Under the pieces are notes generated by a model. That model saw nothing but the letters and a program-made list of their open reading frames with translations. It was not told the DNA's origin and did not search any database. 64,000 nucleotides of DNA. Origin: Lepisosteus oculatus (Eukaryota > Chordata > Actinopteri > Semionotiformes > Lepisosteidae). Made by a program: the position numbers and the translations under genes. This document shows positions 19,801 through 34,800 of the stretch, piece after piece; positions within the stretch are counted from its first letter, which is position 1; every line of letters begins with the position of its first letter. The DNA lies in NCBI RefSeq assembly GCF_040954835.1, contig NC_090714.1:6808501-6872500 (forward strand), written 5' to 3'.

Positions 19801-22800
19801 TGTTAGAAATATCAGCTTACCCCTTTGAAGCATTGACACATTCTTGCCTTCAGACGAAACAGGTGAATTTCCCAATTAACCTTGTTAATGCTAGAGGCGT
19901 GCTTCTGGAGTGCTTCTTTGTACCAGTTTCAATAGGTCCAAGTTATTTTTTTTTACTTGAACGGCAAGAATACATGTATTTTTGTCTGGCTGAGGCATTC
20001 AAAAAAGGATTTACATGATAAATATCCACTTGTTTCTAAGACAAATACCTAAACTGATTTCTTTAGCAGGAAAACCTGACTTACAGTATGGAAAGGGAAT
20101 TTGAGGTCATTATCATAGCTGATAGGCATACAGCATGCATTGCCTCAAACCTCTCTCGGAAAATGCTGATTATCTAAGCCCGTAGAAATCCCTGCTTCTT
20201 CAAAGATAACATACTTAATTCAGGGTCCTAAGGTTAAGTACTCTAGTATGGTAGAAAAGCAAAATCTCAAATTCTTTTTAGTCTCTGCAGTTATGCTAAA
20301 GGACAGTATTCTAAATGTTTTTACCACTGTGGCTCAGTGGAGATCTGTACAGGACATTTTTTTAAAAAATCTGGAATTACAGCTCTTTTCTATTTCATAT
20401 CTGCTTCATTTGGAACTGAAACACTGGTAATGAACTTGGCCGGCCTCTTCTACCCCTGCACACTAGATGAGGAAAACGAGGGCATGTGTATGAGCTCCTC
20501 TGACACGCCCATCTAGTTAGGGAGCTTCACAGCGCTTCACAGAGGAGTGTGTAATGGTTGGAGGAACAGAGGACCTCTCGCTGACGTCCCAGCAAGCTCC
20601 CATGATAAATATCCAGGCAGGTACCCAGCCTGCCACAGTGGTTCTCAGCCAAACGCAGGCTGCTGGCTTGGGAACTCCTAGTTACAGCCGGCTGATCGCA
20701 GCTCAGGACTCAAATTAGTTACACCTGGTGTACAGGGCTGAACATGTTTTCTGAGGGATCAAATTAGTTATGGTCACTCTCACCTCGTCTTCGCTGTCTC
20801 CTCCTTGCATCGTCCCCAGGATCCGAGCTCCAGCTCTGCCTGTGGGGTTTACAACCAGCACTATTAGTATTAGTAAGAGGTGCTTCTAAAGCCGACAGCA
20901 CATTTTAACAGCCCTCTCCTCTTTCCTTTTACATTTCTTTGTCAAGGTAACTGCAATGGAGTTTGAAAGTCACGTTTTGCTAGGATGACGACGGTTGTTT
21001 TATGAATGCATTTTCTTTTTCCACTGAATGAAATTGTGCCCTTTCTGAAGCATGACTCACTCTCTAATTGCAATGCAGGAGGAGAAAAGTACTAGCTATA
21101 GAAAAAATAACCCCCCTTCCAGACACTTAATCCAGCAAAAATAGAAAATAACAGGATTTTAAGAGATTATTAACAATCAGCTTAAGTCATAATACTTTGA
21201 TATGAATTAGTCCCCCATCAGCAAAAACTGTAGAAAGCACCATGTCACACTAAGAATGATAAAAATGATAAAAATAGGAATGAGAACAGCAATTATGGAG
21301 CAAAATACAACATTTAAATAACTGTTTGAAAAACCCTTTTTACTGATCGTTTAGGTCATACTACTGTACTATGTTAACTTATTGAAATAACAATACTGCT
21401 GCAAAAGGAACAAACATTCTGTGTTTGCTTTTTAAATAAAAATCTTTCAGTTCTAACTTAATATGTTTCTTATCTTAAGTTCCTTTGTGCTCAGTGGCTC
21501 TTTCAATGGGGATGTTTTGGATGTAAAAGTGAAATATAGGGATTTTCAATTAGGAATTGTGAACATTTGCCTTGAGAGAGCCTGTTCTTGCAGGATCAGT
21601 GGAGTAGAAGAAAATATTCATGCTGACAGTGGAAATGGCAGACTTGGTACCTGGAATGGGTATGTCTCTGGTCAGACGGGGCTTGGGGGGTCTGCGGTCC
21701 TCTATGTCGCTGTCTGATCCATCATCCTCTGGAATCTCAATGTCCGAGTCTTCATCTTTGCCTGGGTTGTAACACAGAAAAGAGGTACTTACTGTAAGAA
21801 CATAAGAAGAATAAGATTACAAAAGAGAAGTGGTCATTTTTTCCAATACCCCATACTTCGTTTTCAGTGCACGAGTATGTACCAGGTATCCATTTTTGTT
21901 GTTTGACCTTTGAGATTCAGACATGCAGAGTCTAGTCTAAGCAGTGTCTGAACAGGGTATTAATAGGCGTCCTGAGAAGGTAAACAGGATGAAGTTTTAG
22001 TCTTGTACATTACTGGCATTTTTTGATTTGCCAACTGCTGATGTCCCAGTAGGAAATGCTTGGACTGTTTTAACATACAGGTTGTTCTTAAGGGCATTTA
22101 TTGTTAATCACAGGATGCCAATGGCATTTTACTCTGATGGAATACGTGCACACATGCACTTAGCAGACAAATACCTGTAGAAAAAGCCTCACAAGCCATT
22201 TCACCTCAGAATGTTTTGCAGTGGAACATCAGGCAGTGTCTGTTGACAGGTGCTAGAGAATTTCTGTCCATTAGACGGAATAAAGGGAAGACCTAGAGAT
22301 CTGAACACAATGGCCTCCCAGGTCATAAAGAAAATTAATGTCACAGAATGCTCAACATACAGTTGCTTTAGTCGCCGCAACAGCATTATTTTCCTGTCAC
22401 TACCGTTAATTGCCATGTCATTTTCACAGTAGCTTTCGCCAATTTCAATGATAGGCTTCACCTAAATCCTGCTTATTAAAGTATGGCATTTTCATTAACG
22501 GTCAGAATAGAGGAACGTCACACACTCCGTTTAGTGTTAACAGGACGAAGGGTTTGCAAAGCCTATCTGATTTCAACAGTTTTCATCCATTATTAAATGC
22601 TGTAACAGCTACCTATAACTGCAGTATATGCTGTATGTTTTTTATCTGCACACTGCACATTTTCAATCCACATTATCTTATTGAAAGCAGTGAGTCATTC
22701 ATTGATAAACAGGTCAGGGATAAGCAGGAAAGTTATGTTGTTTTCCCCTCTGCTAATTCACTGGGGATTTGAAAAAACGGGATATATTTATCCCAGAGGC

Positions 22801-25800
22801 TTTTACAAGCATGTTTATTCTCAAACATAGGTAGAAGCAGCTCTTACCACTCAAATATTTGCCATTGCCTTTTCTACACATACTGTATAATGTTCATAAC
22901 CCTAGCAATTTTTATACTGACAGTACAACTGGTAATATGTAAATGAGACAAAATCAATATGTGAACGCTCCCTGAAAGCTTAAGGATATCAGGAACTCAG
23001 GTTGCATATATCATTTTTTATTATACTGTATATCCTTCTCATCTAGAATGACCAATTACCTCTTTATACCTTGGCTCACAGCAGTGAAACCTGAGCTACA
23101 CCTGGGTGAATGAGGAAGGGCATTCTCCTCTGACATGCCTACTCATCAAGCCCTTTGACATACTGTACTTTAGGCTCCACAGTGACCTACAGGAGAGATC
23201 GCTCTAATTGGATGAGTGGCACATGCCTCAAATACATCTCCACAAACCTGCAGGTGTCCAGGAATCTAGTTTGAGGGCTAACAGAGAGCCCTGGCTGACT
23301 AATCCTAACCCTGCCCCCTGTGGTGTAGTTCCTATTGTGTGCCAGTCCTTGGATTTCAGTCATAGCTGACTAGGAAGATGGCTAGAGTCCATTCTGTCGA
23401 GTCTGCTGAGTCAGCCTCAGAGCTAGCATTCAGAGTGATTCAGTCTTTGTAGGGCTACAGCTAACCCACTTAATCCTTTTTCTGCTTTATGCACTTCTTA
23501 GAAGCTACAAAAAAATTAGGACTTCCTGTCATTTAAAGGCAGCGTAAGTTTTACTAACATTACCATTTATTTAGTACTTTCTTAGATTGGAATAACTTAA
23601 AATTGTTTAAAGCTTTTATTTTCCTTGTGACCTTTTCTCTACAGAACCCGTGTCATGTTTCAGCTTCACAAGCCACAGTCTGACTGAGTACAGGCCCCAG
23701 TGAAATAGCTGTTAGTGACAGGAGCTCTTCTGGGAAACAGCAAGGAAGAGAAAATACCATTTTGGTAGCTTCAGGGTCACTATCGAAATGACAGTTTGTG
23801 AGAAGGGTGTGAGGGGTGTTTATGTACTATCCTGAGAGTGTCCTACCTCCGCTTTTCATCAGCCTCTTCTCCTCCTCCCTCAGCTTGTTCTGCATCAGCC
23901 TCAGTGTATTTTCAGTCTCCTTCAAAAACAGAGGGATGCATCTGAAATTTTTGTATCTGACTGACAGATCACTATGTGCCAATATGGAAAAGTCTTTTGA
24001 AATATGTTGGATCCCACTACCCTGACAAAGGACTGAACATATCTGGAAAGCTTAGATGTCTTCAAATGTTCCTGTTGCCATGAGTCTACAAAGACGCAGA
24101 AGACATGGGAGTGGGAGCAAAATAAATCACAATAGTTAATACTGCAGCACATCAGTGCTTGCTACAGAAAAGCATAAGCCCAGTCCTTAGATGGTTCTTC
24201 CTTGGTACCTTAGACTGACGTTTCTTCACCAATTTGCTTCATTCATTTCACAAGCATCCTTGTGCCATTCTATCTTCCTCTCAGCACTCCTCCAACCTAG
24301 ATTAACAGAGCCAACGTGTGCAAAGGTGCCCTTCTGGATTTGTCCTCCCAGGAGCTTTCCATCTCAACCTCACCTCAAACCTCTCCTGCTCCAGCCTATG
24401 GTAATCTTCCAGCTGCTGCTCCAGGAAGCTCAGGTTGCGGAACTTCTCCACGTAGACCTCATACTGTTTCTGGAGGTCTTCTTCGATCTTCTCATACTCG
24501 TCCATGAAGGCTGGCCTGAGGGGGGTTGGAGGGGAAATTGGATATACACTAGCCTAGAGAGTATTGTTAAAAGATCTGAAAGCTAATGTACGAACTGTGC
24601 TCATGATGCGGGAAAAAGATCTCTCTTTACCTGCTTTCTCGTTGCTAGGCTGTGTTAGCTAAAGAAATCTGTTGTGCAACAGACATCTTTCTTTAATAAC
24701 TAATACAGAAATGGAAACGAATGAATCCATTTCAGATCATGATTATATCATGTCTAACCGGAATATGGGATGATTACAAGAGGCCACCAATGCAACTGGT
24801 ATCTGTTCCTGTGGTACAGGTCTCTCACAGTATGCTGGTATGAGCTTCAGCCCTGCTCCCAACATGTGCTAGTGCATCTATCAGCGTGAGTGACAGGCTC
24901 TCACCGTACACTCTGGAGAGTCTGCAGCCGCTTCTGATTCCTCTCCAGCTCCTGCTTCTTCTTCTCTATCTTGGCCTCCAGGCTGACCTCATCTGAGGCC
25001 ACATTGTTCAGCATGTCTTTGGTCTTCTGGACTTGGTGCTGACACGGGACCATTAACAAGCAGGACAAGGAGTCAGAAAAGAAACACCCAGGATCAAAAG
25101 GCAGGAAAACAGCGGCTTATTAAATCACCCCTCCCGCTGACGCCGATCGATTCTCTCTGTGCAGCATGGATATCGATTTTGCACTCTGATTAAATCAAAC
25201 GTTGGTCTACCTACCAATAACAAATTCAAGAGCCCTGGGGCAACCTTGTTGTGAAAGGCACTATATAAAAATAAATTGAATTGAATTGAAATTCAGGTCT
25301 CAGTGCTTGTAAAGGAATTCCATTCTACTCTGTGGACACCCCTGTGATTACTTAATACAAGCTGTTTGTTCTCTCTGGAAATTCAAAACAATTTTTAAGG
25401 TTGATCTTTCTTTATTTGCTTCTATGAGGTAAATACAATCACTTTTGCATAAAATCATATTCAAAGTCTATTCTGCTCAATCCTAATTCAAGCCGCAGTT
25501 CCATCTGCCTGACATGTTGCTGCTGTGATCTCTATTTGTTGAGTAACTCCCTGTTCTTTTGCTACTTTGATACTAATTCCTATGTGAAAGACTTCAAGGT
25601 TTTGACACATACTAATTCCTGACAGTATTTGAGTCTGCGTCAGCTATACCCATAGCTGTATGATAAAAAAGAACAGCACACAAGCTTCTCTTCTGTTATG
25701 CTGTTCTAAAACACTTATATGTTTGCCATTTGTTGAACACTGCTTTGTTCTATCAAGGACACATTTTAAAGTTACAGGCCCCCTAGGTTCTACAAAGACA

Positions 25801-28800
25801 CCAGTACTGAGATTGAAAGCAGAGACATTATGTTGCAAATTAAACTGCCCCCTCTGATTCAGTAAATGGATTGTATTAAGATAAAACCTGTGTGTGTGCC
25901 AAAATATAAATGGCCTACCCACCAAGGACAGTTTGAAAGGAACTACAGTGAAGGAGAGGACTATAATAAGATGCAACATTATTTTAAAACAACTACCTTT
26001 CAAGTTCACTGATTGATCCCCAGTTTGTGTCAAAAAACTTAATTCTTTTAGGGGTCTAAGATCATCCTGTTTCTTTCTCCAACCCAAGCAGGTTATTGAC
26101 TATTTCTAATAATGTTCCAAGTTAGACACACAGAAGTCTTCTTAAGGTCTTTTACAACGGATTACTCAAACACATCTCCTTTGTTAAAGGTACAGTATTC
26201 TACATTTATTACATGCATATTTTTTGCATTAAATTCTTGCACTGTAATTTAATTAGACAAATTAGCCGCGTCGGTGGTGATTAGATCTAATCTAATTTGA
26301 TTAGACCACCTACGCGGCTAAGAACTAAACAAAAAAGGAAATTCTAGGCTCTCCAGGAACTGCACTCAACACCCCCGATCTCGAGACGGAATCACTTATC
26401 CATTCCTCTCTTCATTAATCTTCTGTGTCTGCAAAATAATCCCCACAGCACAAGACACCTTACTCTCAAACGCCAAGAAGCACTAAAACAATTAGTCTGA
26501 TAGTGAAATGCAGGTTGTGTATGTCTTTGCGTGCTTAAAAATGCAACGCATTAAACTGTATTTTTGGAAATGCTCCTTCATAGAACACTGCTTTGTTTTT
26601 GAGAGGTGATAGATCTGTCCTTGCAGAAAGCCTGCAGATCTCTCACTGGGATGCCACTGGGTATCCCAGTCTCCTAGCGTCGTGTCTCTCTGGGGTGCGG
26701 AGAGCGTTCACAGCCAGCGGGAGAGAAGGACAGCTCGCTGGAAGAGCTCGGCACTCACCAGGACCTCCCGGACTGCGGCTTGCAGGGTCTTTTCCGTCTC
26801 GTTTATTTCCAGGGGTCTCGCGATGGCGGCAGTCCGCATTTCCTGCAGGAAGGTAGGAAGAGGCATTACAGACGTTACAGACATGGACTCCAGGTCCAGT
26901 CAGGACTCAGCCCTTCAATGGCAATCTCTTCACATGACTTTAAACAGTAAGAAGTTCAAATTAAAATTGAAATTCAATTATTTAAATAACTACAATTATT
27001 TAAAACAGTACTAAAATCCCAGAAAGTGTCAAATATGTGTGGTTACTTGTAATATTGACCCATGTACTATATATAGTGCAGGCCATATGTATTTGGAGAG
27101 TGACACAATGTTTGTTGTTTTGGCTCTGAACCCCAGCACACTGGATTTGAAATAAAACAATGACTATGATGTTAAAGTGCAGAATGTCAGCTTTATTTCG
27201 AGGGTATTTGCGTCTATATAAGGTGAACCATATATACTGTATATACTGTATCTGTCAATAAGCCTCAAGCTAAGGTTAGGGTTAGCTTTCTTCTTGAATT
27301 AAACATCCTTTAACATTATTTTAAAAAAAATTTCCATGTCTCTAAAGGGGGATTTAGGGCTAATTTAGTCCTGTATTTGCTTTATTTTATATACTCACAA
27401 TATCGATACAGTTAGTATTCTATCCTTCAATGACAATTCTTTCAAATAGCATTAAAATCTGAATTTCAAATTAAGCCTAAAATGCAACTGTAAGATGCTC
27501 AATTAAATTACTTAAATTACACTACTATAAAACTTTAAAACACTACTGGCCCCAAATAAGGTCATGTATTTATGGTAACTGTAACACTTACCCATGTGCA
27601 AAGTTTACTACTTACTGTAATATGAATTAATTAGACATCCTTTAACATGGTTTCTATGTCTTTAAAGAGGGATTTCATGATAATTTACTCTTATCATTAT
27701 TTTACAGATGTATATTACAGGTACAGTTAGTATTCTACATGTGCTAGATGGGATGATTGACCTCTTCTCATTTGTAACTGTACTCTTAAGTTCAATTACA
27801 GGCATACAGATGCCAAAGTATTTTTTATGAAATAATATATTCGCAACTAACTTATCACAGCAATGTCATTTGTATGGCACAGCACAAAAAAGATTTTTGT
27901 GCATTGGTATTGGTCCCACTTCTTGCATAAATTAACCCATAGAGCACAAGGTAATGTGGCTTTTAGAATCATTAACTGGACAAAGGAAGCCTGCTCTGAT
28001 TTCGGTGCAGGCTTCGATGCAGCCCCTTTTTAAAACTTATTGTTGGCTCAGATTTCCAAGGCTCTGCTGGACACGGAAAAAGTCAACTACTTAATGTCAC
28101 TGAAGCGGTTGCAACGTCAAACATAAAGGAGCTGCAAATGCTTTCAGAACATATTCCTGGGGTCAGGCGCCAGCCCCTCCCCAGCACCTCCTTCCCACTC
28201 ACCCTCAGTTCTGTTTCCTTCCCCAGCAGGTCATACAGCGACGCTCCTTTAGATGTGATCTCTGACGCCAGCTGTCTCGCGGCTTTTAAATCTGCAATCT
28301 AACAATTATTATTATTATTAATAAAAACAACAAGGCCAGTACAAAAATTCACAATTGAAGAGAGATGATAACCATTGCTCTCCTGTATTATTGCTAGCAC
28401 TCCTCGTGGCCAGCTTCTTTTATAGGATCTCACACCACGATATTGTTTCTGTACTTGCTCGCTCTAGTACTTACAATAAACAAGTGCCAGTAAAACATCA
28501 AGCCGCTTGAGAGACGGCGCAGGCAAATTAGCTAGATGGTCATTAGATTTTCTACATTTCCCCACCGACTGCAATTTTTTCTTTCCCCTATAAACTGGAA
28601 AACATGCATCGAATTCTTAAGCCACAGCCGTGCGCACTGCAGCTTCAGCCTTCATTTCCTGGGGGGCTGTAAAAAACTCAGCTGAAGCGATATATTTTTG
28701 AGGGGGTCAAGTTCTCGCAGAGGCCAGGGATTTCTAACGAGATAAATTCTGGCACGAGCGCTCATCTTTGATGAGAAGTAACAAGACAACGACAGAACCC

Positions 28801-31800
28801 ACAGCCGGCTTCCTCCGGCTTTATCCCGTTTCTCTTCTGCTTGGCTGAGGAATGTGGGTGTCTCGCAGAGGCAAGAACAGAAGGGTCGACTGAAATCCTT
28901 GCGGTGCTCCGAATCCCTTGGGAACACAAGACGTTAATGCTGACGTGACGCCTCTCTTATTAGATGGGGGAGACTGGAAATCAGAGCTGGAGGACAATTT
29001 TCTCCTCATGGCTCCTCCGCCTTCCTGCTAATTCCACACCTGCAGTGGCTAGAAAACCCACCGCTGGGATTTTCTCTAAAAAGAGGAGCCGGTGATGACG
29101 GGCAGAAAAATGTTTCTCGATAATATAAAATCTGAAAAACTGTGACGGAAAACCTTTGCAAAAATCCAGCAGGAAGCTCACGTTTTTAAAAAGCTACTAA
29201 ACAGGCTCCAATCTTCTATTCTGGAATGCATATCTGAACATTTCCATTGTTACGGGCACTGGAGTATTATGTCATAAAAGCATTTGCTGCTGAGTGCACT
29301 CAGCTGTCAATCTGTGCATGGTATTTATTGGAATTCGGTCATCTGCCACTTGTAATTTCATTTAGTCTGTTAAAACTGAGAAAAACCTACCACACTAGAA
29401 TGCCAGGGCTATTACATTAACACAGAACACAGTTATGCCACAAATCCATCATCTTCAGAATGACAAAAAAGTACTGCATAAAAGAAGTTTTCAAGGTATT
29501 CTAAACGTCTTTTGGTATTGGGAGTTTCCCCCAAAAAAATCCCACAAATGGAAATTTAAAAACAAGACTCCTTGAGATTATTCACACTATTTTTTTAACC
29601 TGTGTGACACTTGCAAAGCTACTATTGACGTAAAATAATTGTTATTAATAATTTGCTCTTTTATTGTCAAATAGATGTATTATCTCTCGTGGTTTCCGAA
29701 GTATTGGTTTATTTGAAAACTTTTAAAATTCATTAAAAACAAAAACACCTTTGAATGGTTAATGAGAGTGTACAGCTATTCTTTTTGCAACAACCTGTTA
29801 TTTAGACCATTTTCTGCATTCTTCCCGGAGTAAATGTTTGTATGGTCCAAGAAATAAAAGATAAATACTGTATGAGCTGCCATGCTGACATTTTTAACTG
29901 AATCTAAAATGAACTAAAAAGAAGCCACACAGCAAAGGTTCTTAGTGCTTAGTGTGGCCTTCTTTCTCACCAGTAATAAACTGAATGTTAACCTACAGCA
30001 AAGGGAATGGACCTGTGGAGTTTTATATGAGAAATGAAGCCCCATACACAGTGAAAACTAAATTTTGTTGATCTGGAGTGAAGTCTGAAGCTACTGCTGT
30101 CTTTACATTTTTTCCTGCAAAGGGAGCTTCTCGTATACTAACCAAAAACACTGGTTTTAGACAGTTATATTTTGCCTCTTTTACTTACGATTATTATTCT
30201 TTCTACGATTACTTTCTTAGTTTACTGAATAAACAGCTACTGTGCCTTTTCACCCTTCCCATCGAATTTAGCAATTCAAAAACCCAGAGAAAATAAGAAG
30301 ACCTTCTACTCTTCATATCAATACAATAGCAAATACAACAACCTTATCTATAATGTCACAGCAGCTCAGCAGCAACAGGTAGCCTGCAGTTTTGACAAAC
30401 TACTCTCCATTGACAAAACACACATAGTAATTGCTGCAGTTGTCTTCTTACCCTGAGGAGAAGGTTCAGGAAAAAAGGTAGACCAGCAGGAGTTCAGACT
30501 GTAGCTAAGCAAAGTTTATCTCTCTTGTCCTTATCTTCCGAGTCTGAAAGCCAATTTCCATTCCTCTGAGAGGGAGGACAGTACTGTTTATCTTCTTGCA
30601 ACACATTTTTAAATCTACTATTGAGCCCTGTTTCAACAATGTGCCACTGGGAGCTTTTATCTATTCGGGATTTTTAATTGAGATTTTTTTAATAGAATTA
30701 TTCCAATATCTTTTGTCTTTTTCACTGCAGGCTTAAGACCTGTATCCTGAAAACTAGTCCCACTGGTGGAAACGCTGCACAGTACCAAGAGCACCTGAGG
30801 TCACAGGCTTTTCCCTCTTATTATAAACTCTTTATTGTGACACAGTACCCCAGTGGCCCTTCAGCTGGACAACAGACAAATGCAGGACAGATCATTTTAT
30901 CCTGTGCTTGGATTTATAACTGCTCCTGTATACCTACTGAAGGTAGCAGGGTTTTATGTGTGCGCAAAACTACAGTCTTAAAATAATTATCTTTTTAAAG
31001 AATCGTATTTGTAAAAAAAATATCTAATATGCTAGTTATTATTCTTTAAAGGCTGAGACAATCGATCAGTCCTTTGATGTGTAATATAATCAGGCCACCA
31101 CTGATAGTTGGGCCAGTCTATATGTAGTATACCAGGCTTTACCAGCCAACTTCTCTAATGGCTCCATGCCTTTTGCTGAGATCTACAATCAAATTGTAAT
31201 GGACGTTTAGCCCTCCTTTCTAAACAAAAGCCAGGAAGTGTATTACCTGGGTTGGCCATGGAGCCACTCGGTCACAATCTTCTGTGACGGTGCACAACCT
31301 CAGGAGCCACTGTGCTTCAGCTCACTTTACTTTCCCTTTCCCACACAGCAGCAGCACAGGGCTCATGTCATAGTATTCTGCGTATGATCATGCATATTAT
31401 TAGAGTTTGAGCAAAACAGTGGTCTCGGTGACACTGCTTCCTCTTCTAAAGGAGCTTCATGTATGCTGCTATGGTTTGTTATTTATTTATAATGGATCTG
31501 GGGCTACTTTCCTCTCCCATTGTCCTTCCTTTTATTAAATTCCAGTTATTGTAAGTAACACATGAGATAACCAATAGAAAGCTGTTCACACCTCAAAATA
31601 AACTCATCAGTTAGGATCTGCTATTCCCTTTTTTTTTTTTCAAAATGAGGATAGGGACATTCCAGGATTTTCATAACAAAAATAACATATGACTGCGAAT
31701 CCCCTCCCTCACAGAGGGTCAGAGTCACTGCGTGGCACAGCTACACCTCTTATCCCCTTTAATCAAAGGGCTGTAACAAATTATGAAATAGCCAAGCAGC

Positions 31801-34800
31801 AATGGAAACAATGATTTTTACTGAAACAGATGTTCTATTACTATAATATTCTGTATGTGCTACTATTCAACACCTTTATCTTTTAATGAAGTCATTCTTA
31901 AAAGATATATAATATCTCACAAATTGGAATGCTATTTTTGCTTATACTTTAATAACAATATATCATGAGGGTGGGAGATCTTTCACAAGCTAAATATTGA
32001 TAGAAAAAACAAAATTATTTTACAAGGATGTTTGCCTTATAATGATAAATTATTTAGGATGTTTTACTGTTAGGACTATGTTCTGAGCAGAGAAATGTGC
32101 ACCTGTCTCACTGTAAACTGGAGCGGACACATTGAAGCCTATTAAAAGCTTGACAGACTGTCAAGTCCACTAGGCGACAAGACATCTCTTCACTTACGCC
32201 AGTCATAAAGTAACATCAGGTACATAAAATAATAGGTCTTCAGTATTATTGTGCACCATTATGGCCTGGCCAGGACTGTGAATTGTTTGTGTCTAAAAAA
32301 CATCTCTCTCTTGGTCCTTTGATTTATTTTTTTTTACTTACTGCACCTTTAAGAAGTAAACAGGACTCTCTCTTTAAAATACCTGAGCTAGAGCATTATG
32401 GGTAGAGCTTACTTCCTGGAAGGACGCACAGCTGTTTTAAATCTCTGCAGCGGGAAACTATTAAGAAGAAAGTTCAAGAAATCAGTTGTTGATGAGCTTT
32501 TTTTTTTATGTGTGTGTGGTGTGCAGCATTATTTTCTGTTAATCCAAGTTTTTCTCTTTGTTTGGCTTAGGTAGCAAAGAGATGAAACATTCTTAAAACA
32601 TTGCTGTTCCCTGAAAAAAAAGCTGTCCTCTACTATTTGATTACTCTAGAAAACTGGAAGAAAATGAACTAAGGACTGAGCTGACTCAACAACAGTTTCA
32701 ACAACAGGAGTTTGGACTTTGTTTCTACAAATCTTGGTGGCTACATGTTTTGTGAGCTCTTTCTCCCTGTTATACAGTATGTATCACCCTGTGGAAGATG
32801 GCACTCTTGAGTTTCTGTTTTGTTGCTGGATTCATTTGTCACTTTTTTCCTGCCCTTCTGTTCTTTTATCCTCTGTCTAGTAGTGTACGTAGCAATAAAG
32901 GCTATATGTGCAATTGTTAAGAATTCAGATTCCTAACTTTTGTGTTTTTTTTTAATTGCTAGGCAGGGACCTAACTATTTTTGAGGATAGGCCAAAAGTT
33001 TTAAAACTGTTACAAGAGAGATACCTGGCTGGGTATAAGGAATTACTGTTTTGTGGTAAGACAAGAACTAACCTACTCACTTCTGTGCTTAGGGAAACAG
33101 ATTTCATTAAGAGTGGGTTAAGTTCACATCCCAAAAATTCTTTAAAATCAATCAATCAATCACATCAGAAATCGTGCTCAGAACAAAACCTCTCCCTACT
33201 GCTTTTTAGCTATGGCACATGGCCGAGTGTTCACAAGTGTATAATTGAAAAAAAAAAATCACCAATGGAAGTCACATACTCGTGCACTTTAATAAAGATC
33301 TCATAGCCTAGTGGCGAAACTTTTTTCTAACACTGTTTCAGATCTTCAGGACCTTCATGATTCTTCGTGAGCCTTACAGAAAGATTCTAATTCCCCAAAT
33401 TGTGCTGTTTGCCAGCTAATGCCGAATGAAATAAGTTTCCTCATGCGCCCCATCCCCCCTCACCTTGGATCCCAGGTCAAACTTGAACTTGCTGCTGTCT
33501 TCTTCCGGCTGATCTCCGGACGCCATTCCTTTGGTCTTCATGGCACTGTACAGCACAGAGGTGATCTTCAGCATCTCTTTGACCGCATACCCATCCGCCT
33601 GGTACAATCTCTTCGTGTTGAGTTTGACGTGAGCCTTCGAAGCCTGTGATAAAACCAGATTAAGATCAGTGGCTCTTCTTAGTGGTTTCAGACGGTTCAG
33701 ATTACTGCTAGGGGTATGTGCGTTTTAATCACTTGACATTAAAAAACTTCTTTCCCCTAAATGAAGCTGTATCACAGAACACCTGTACCTCATTTTAGGT
33801 ATGAAATTCATTCCCAGAAACCGTTTTGTACAGAAAAAAATTGTAAAAAGAAAAAACTATTTCTTATGGGGGAAAATTACAATCCATTCCGGACCCCAGA
33901 AATTACACCCCCGCTTTTACTTTCTTCACTAGGTGGGGCTACACACTGGTGGTGGTGGTGGAGGGGAGTTCCCATTACCTGTAAAGCGCTTTGAGTGGAG
34001 TGTCCAGAAAAGCGCTATATAAGTGTAAGCAATTATTATTATAAAAAAATTACAAAAGAAATGATAATAACTAAGATTTATATTGTAGTTTGTGTTTTTA
34101 GTAATAGAAAACACTGCTTAACTAGATCGACATCATTAATCATATCTACGTACAGTACTGTAATGTTCAGTAAGCACATGAATCTTTAAGGTCTAAACTA
34201 CAAATATTCTTACACGAAAAGTAAGAGCACACACAATAGCGAGCAACGCACGAAGCAAGATGGTGTGAACGTCTCTCCTGCCACTCCGTAGGCTCAGTGC
34301 TTGCTCTCACCCACACTAGTTAGTGGAACGTGATATGAACACTCAATATGAATCAAGTCTTATCATCGTATGACGCCTTCCTCTTCACTCTCTACATAGG
34401 GCGGAGGTTTCGAAATGTTTCTTCATATTGCTTCTGTGTAGTTTCGGAGTTGGCTTTCGTTATTTGAAATGTGGGAAAGAATTCACATACTTCGTAGTAT
34501 TGAATTTTCAAAAACGGAACATTCATTAAAAGAGGTACAGCTGTACTACCCTACCAAAATATCAGTGATACAAAATATTCAGTGTTGCATTCGAAAGCAG
34601 TAGGACAGACCACACATCCCATGATTGCTGTCAAGCAGAAGCAGATTAGATCTTTTTCTCAGTATGTTGTTCAACGGGAAGGAAGGCTGACTTACTGTAA
34701 GTGACTTCACAGAGACATGACTGATCAGGCTGGCCAGGTGTCACTAATACAAAGCTAGGAGCGGACTTAGCTACTAGTATGGGAGGCTGCCTTTAAGGGC

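Noticed and set aside
24191..24586. 131-codon open frame on the plus strand
   Set aside because: It is antisense to CLUAP1 exon 8, whose minus-strand reading is strongly conserved.
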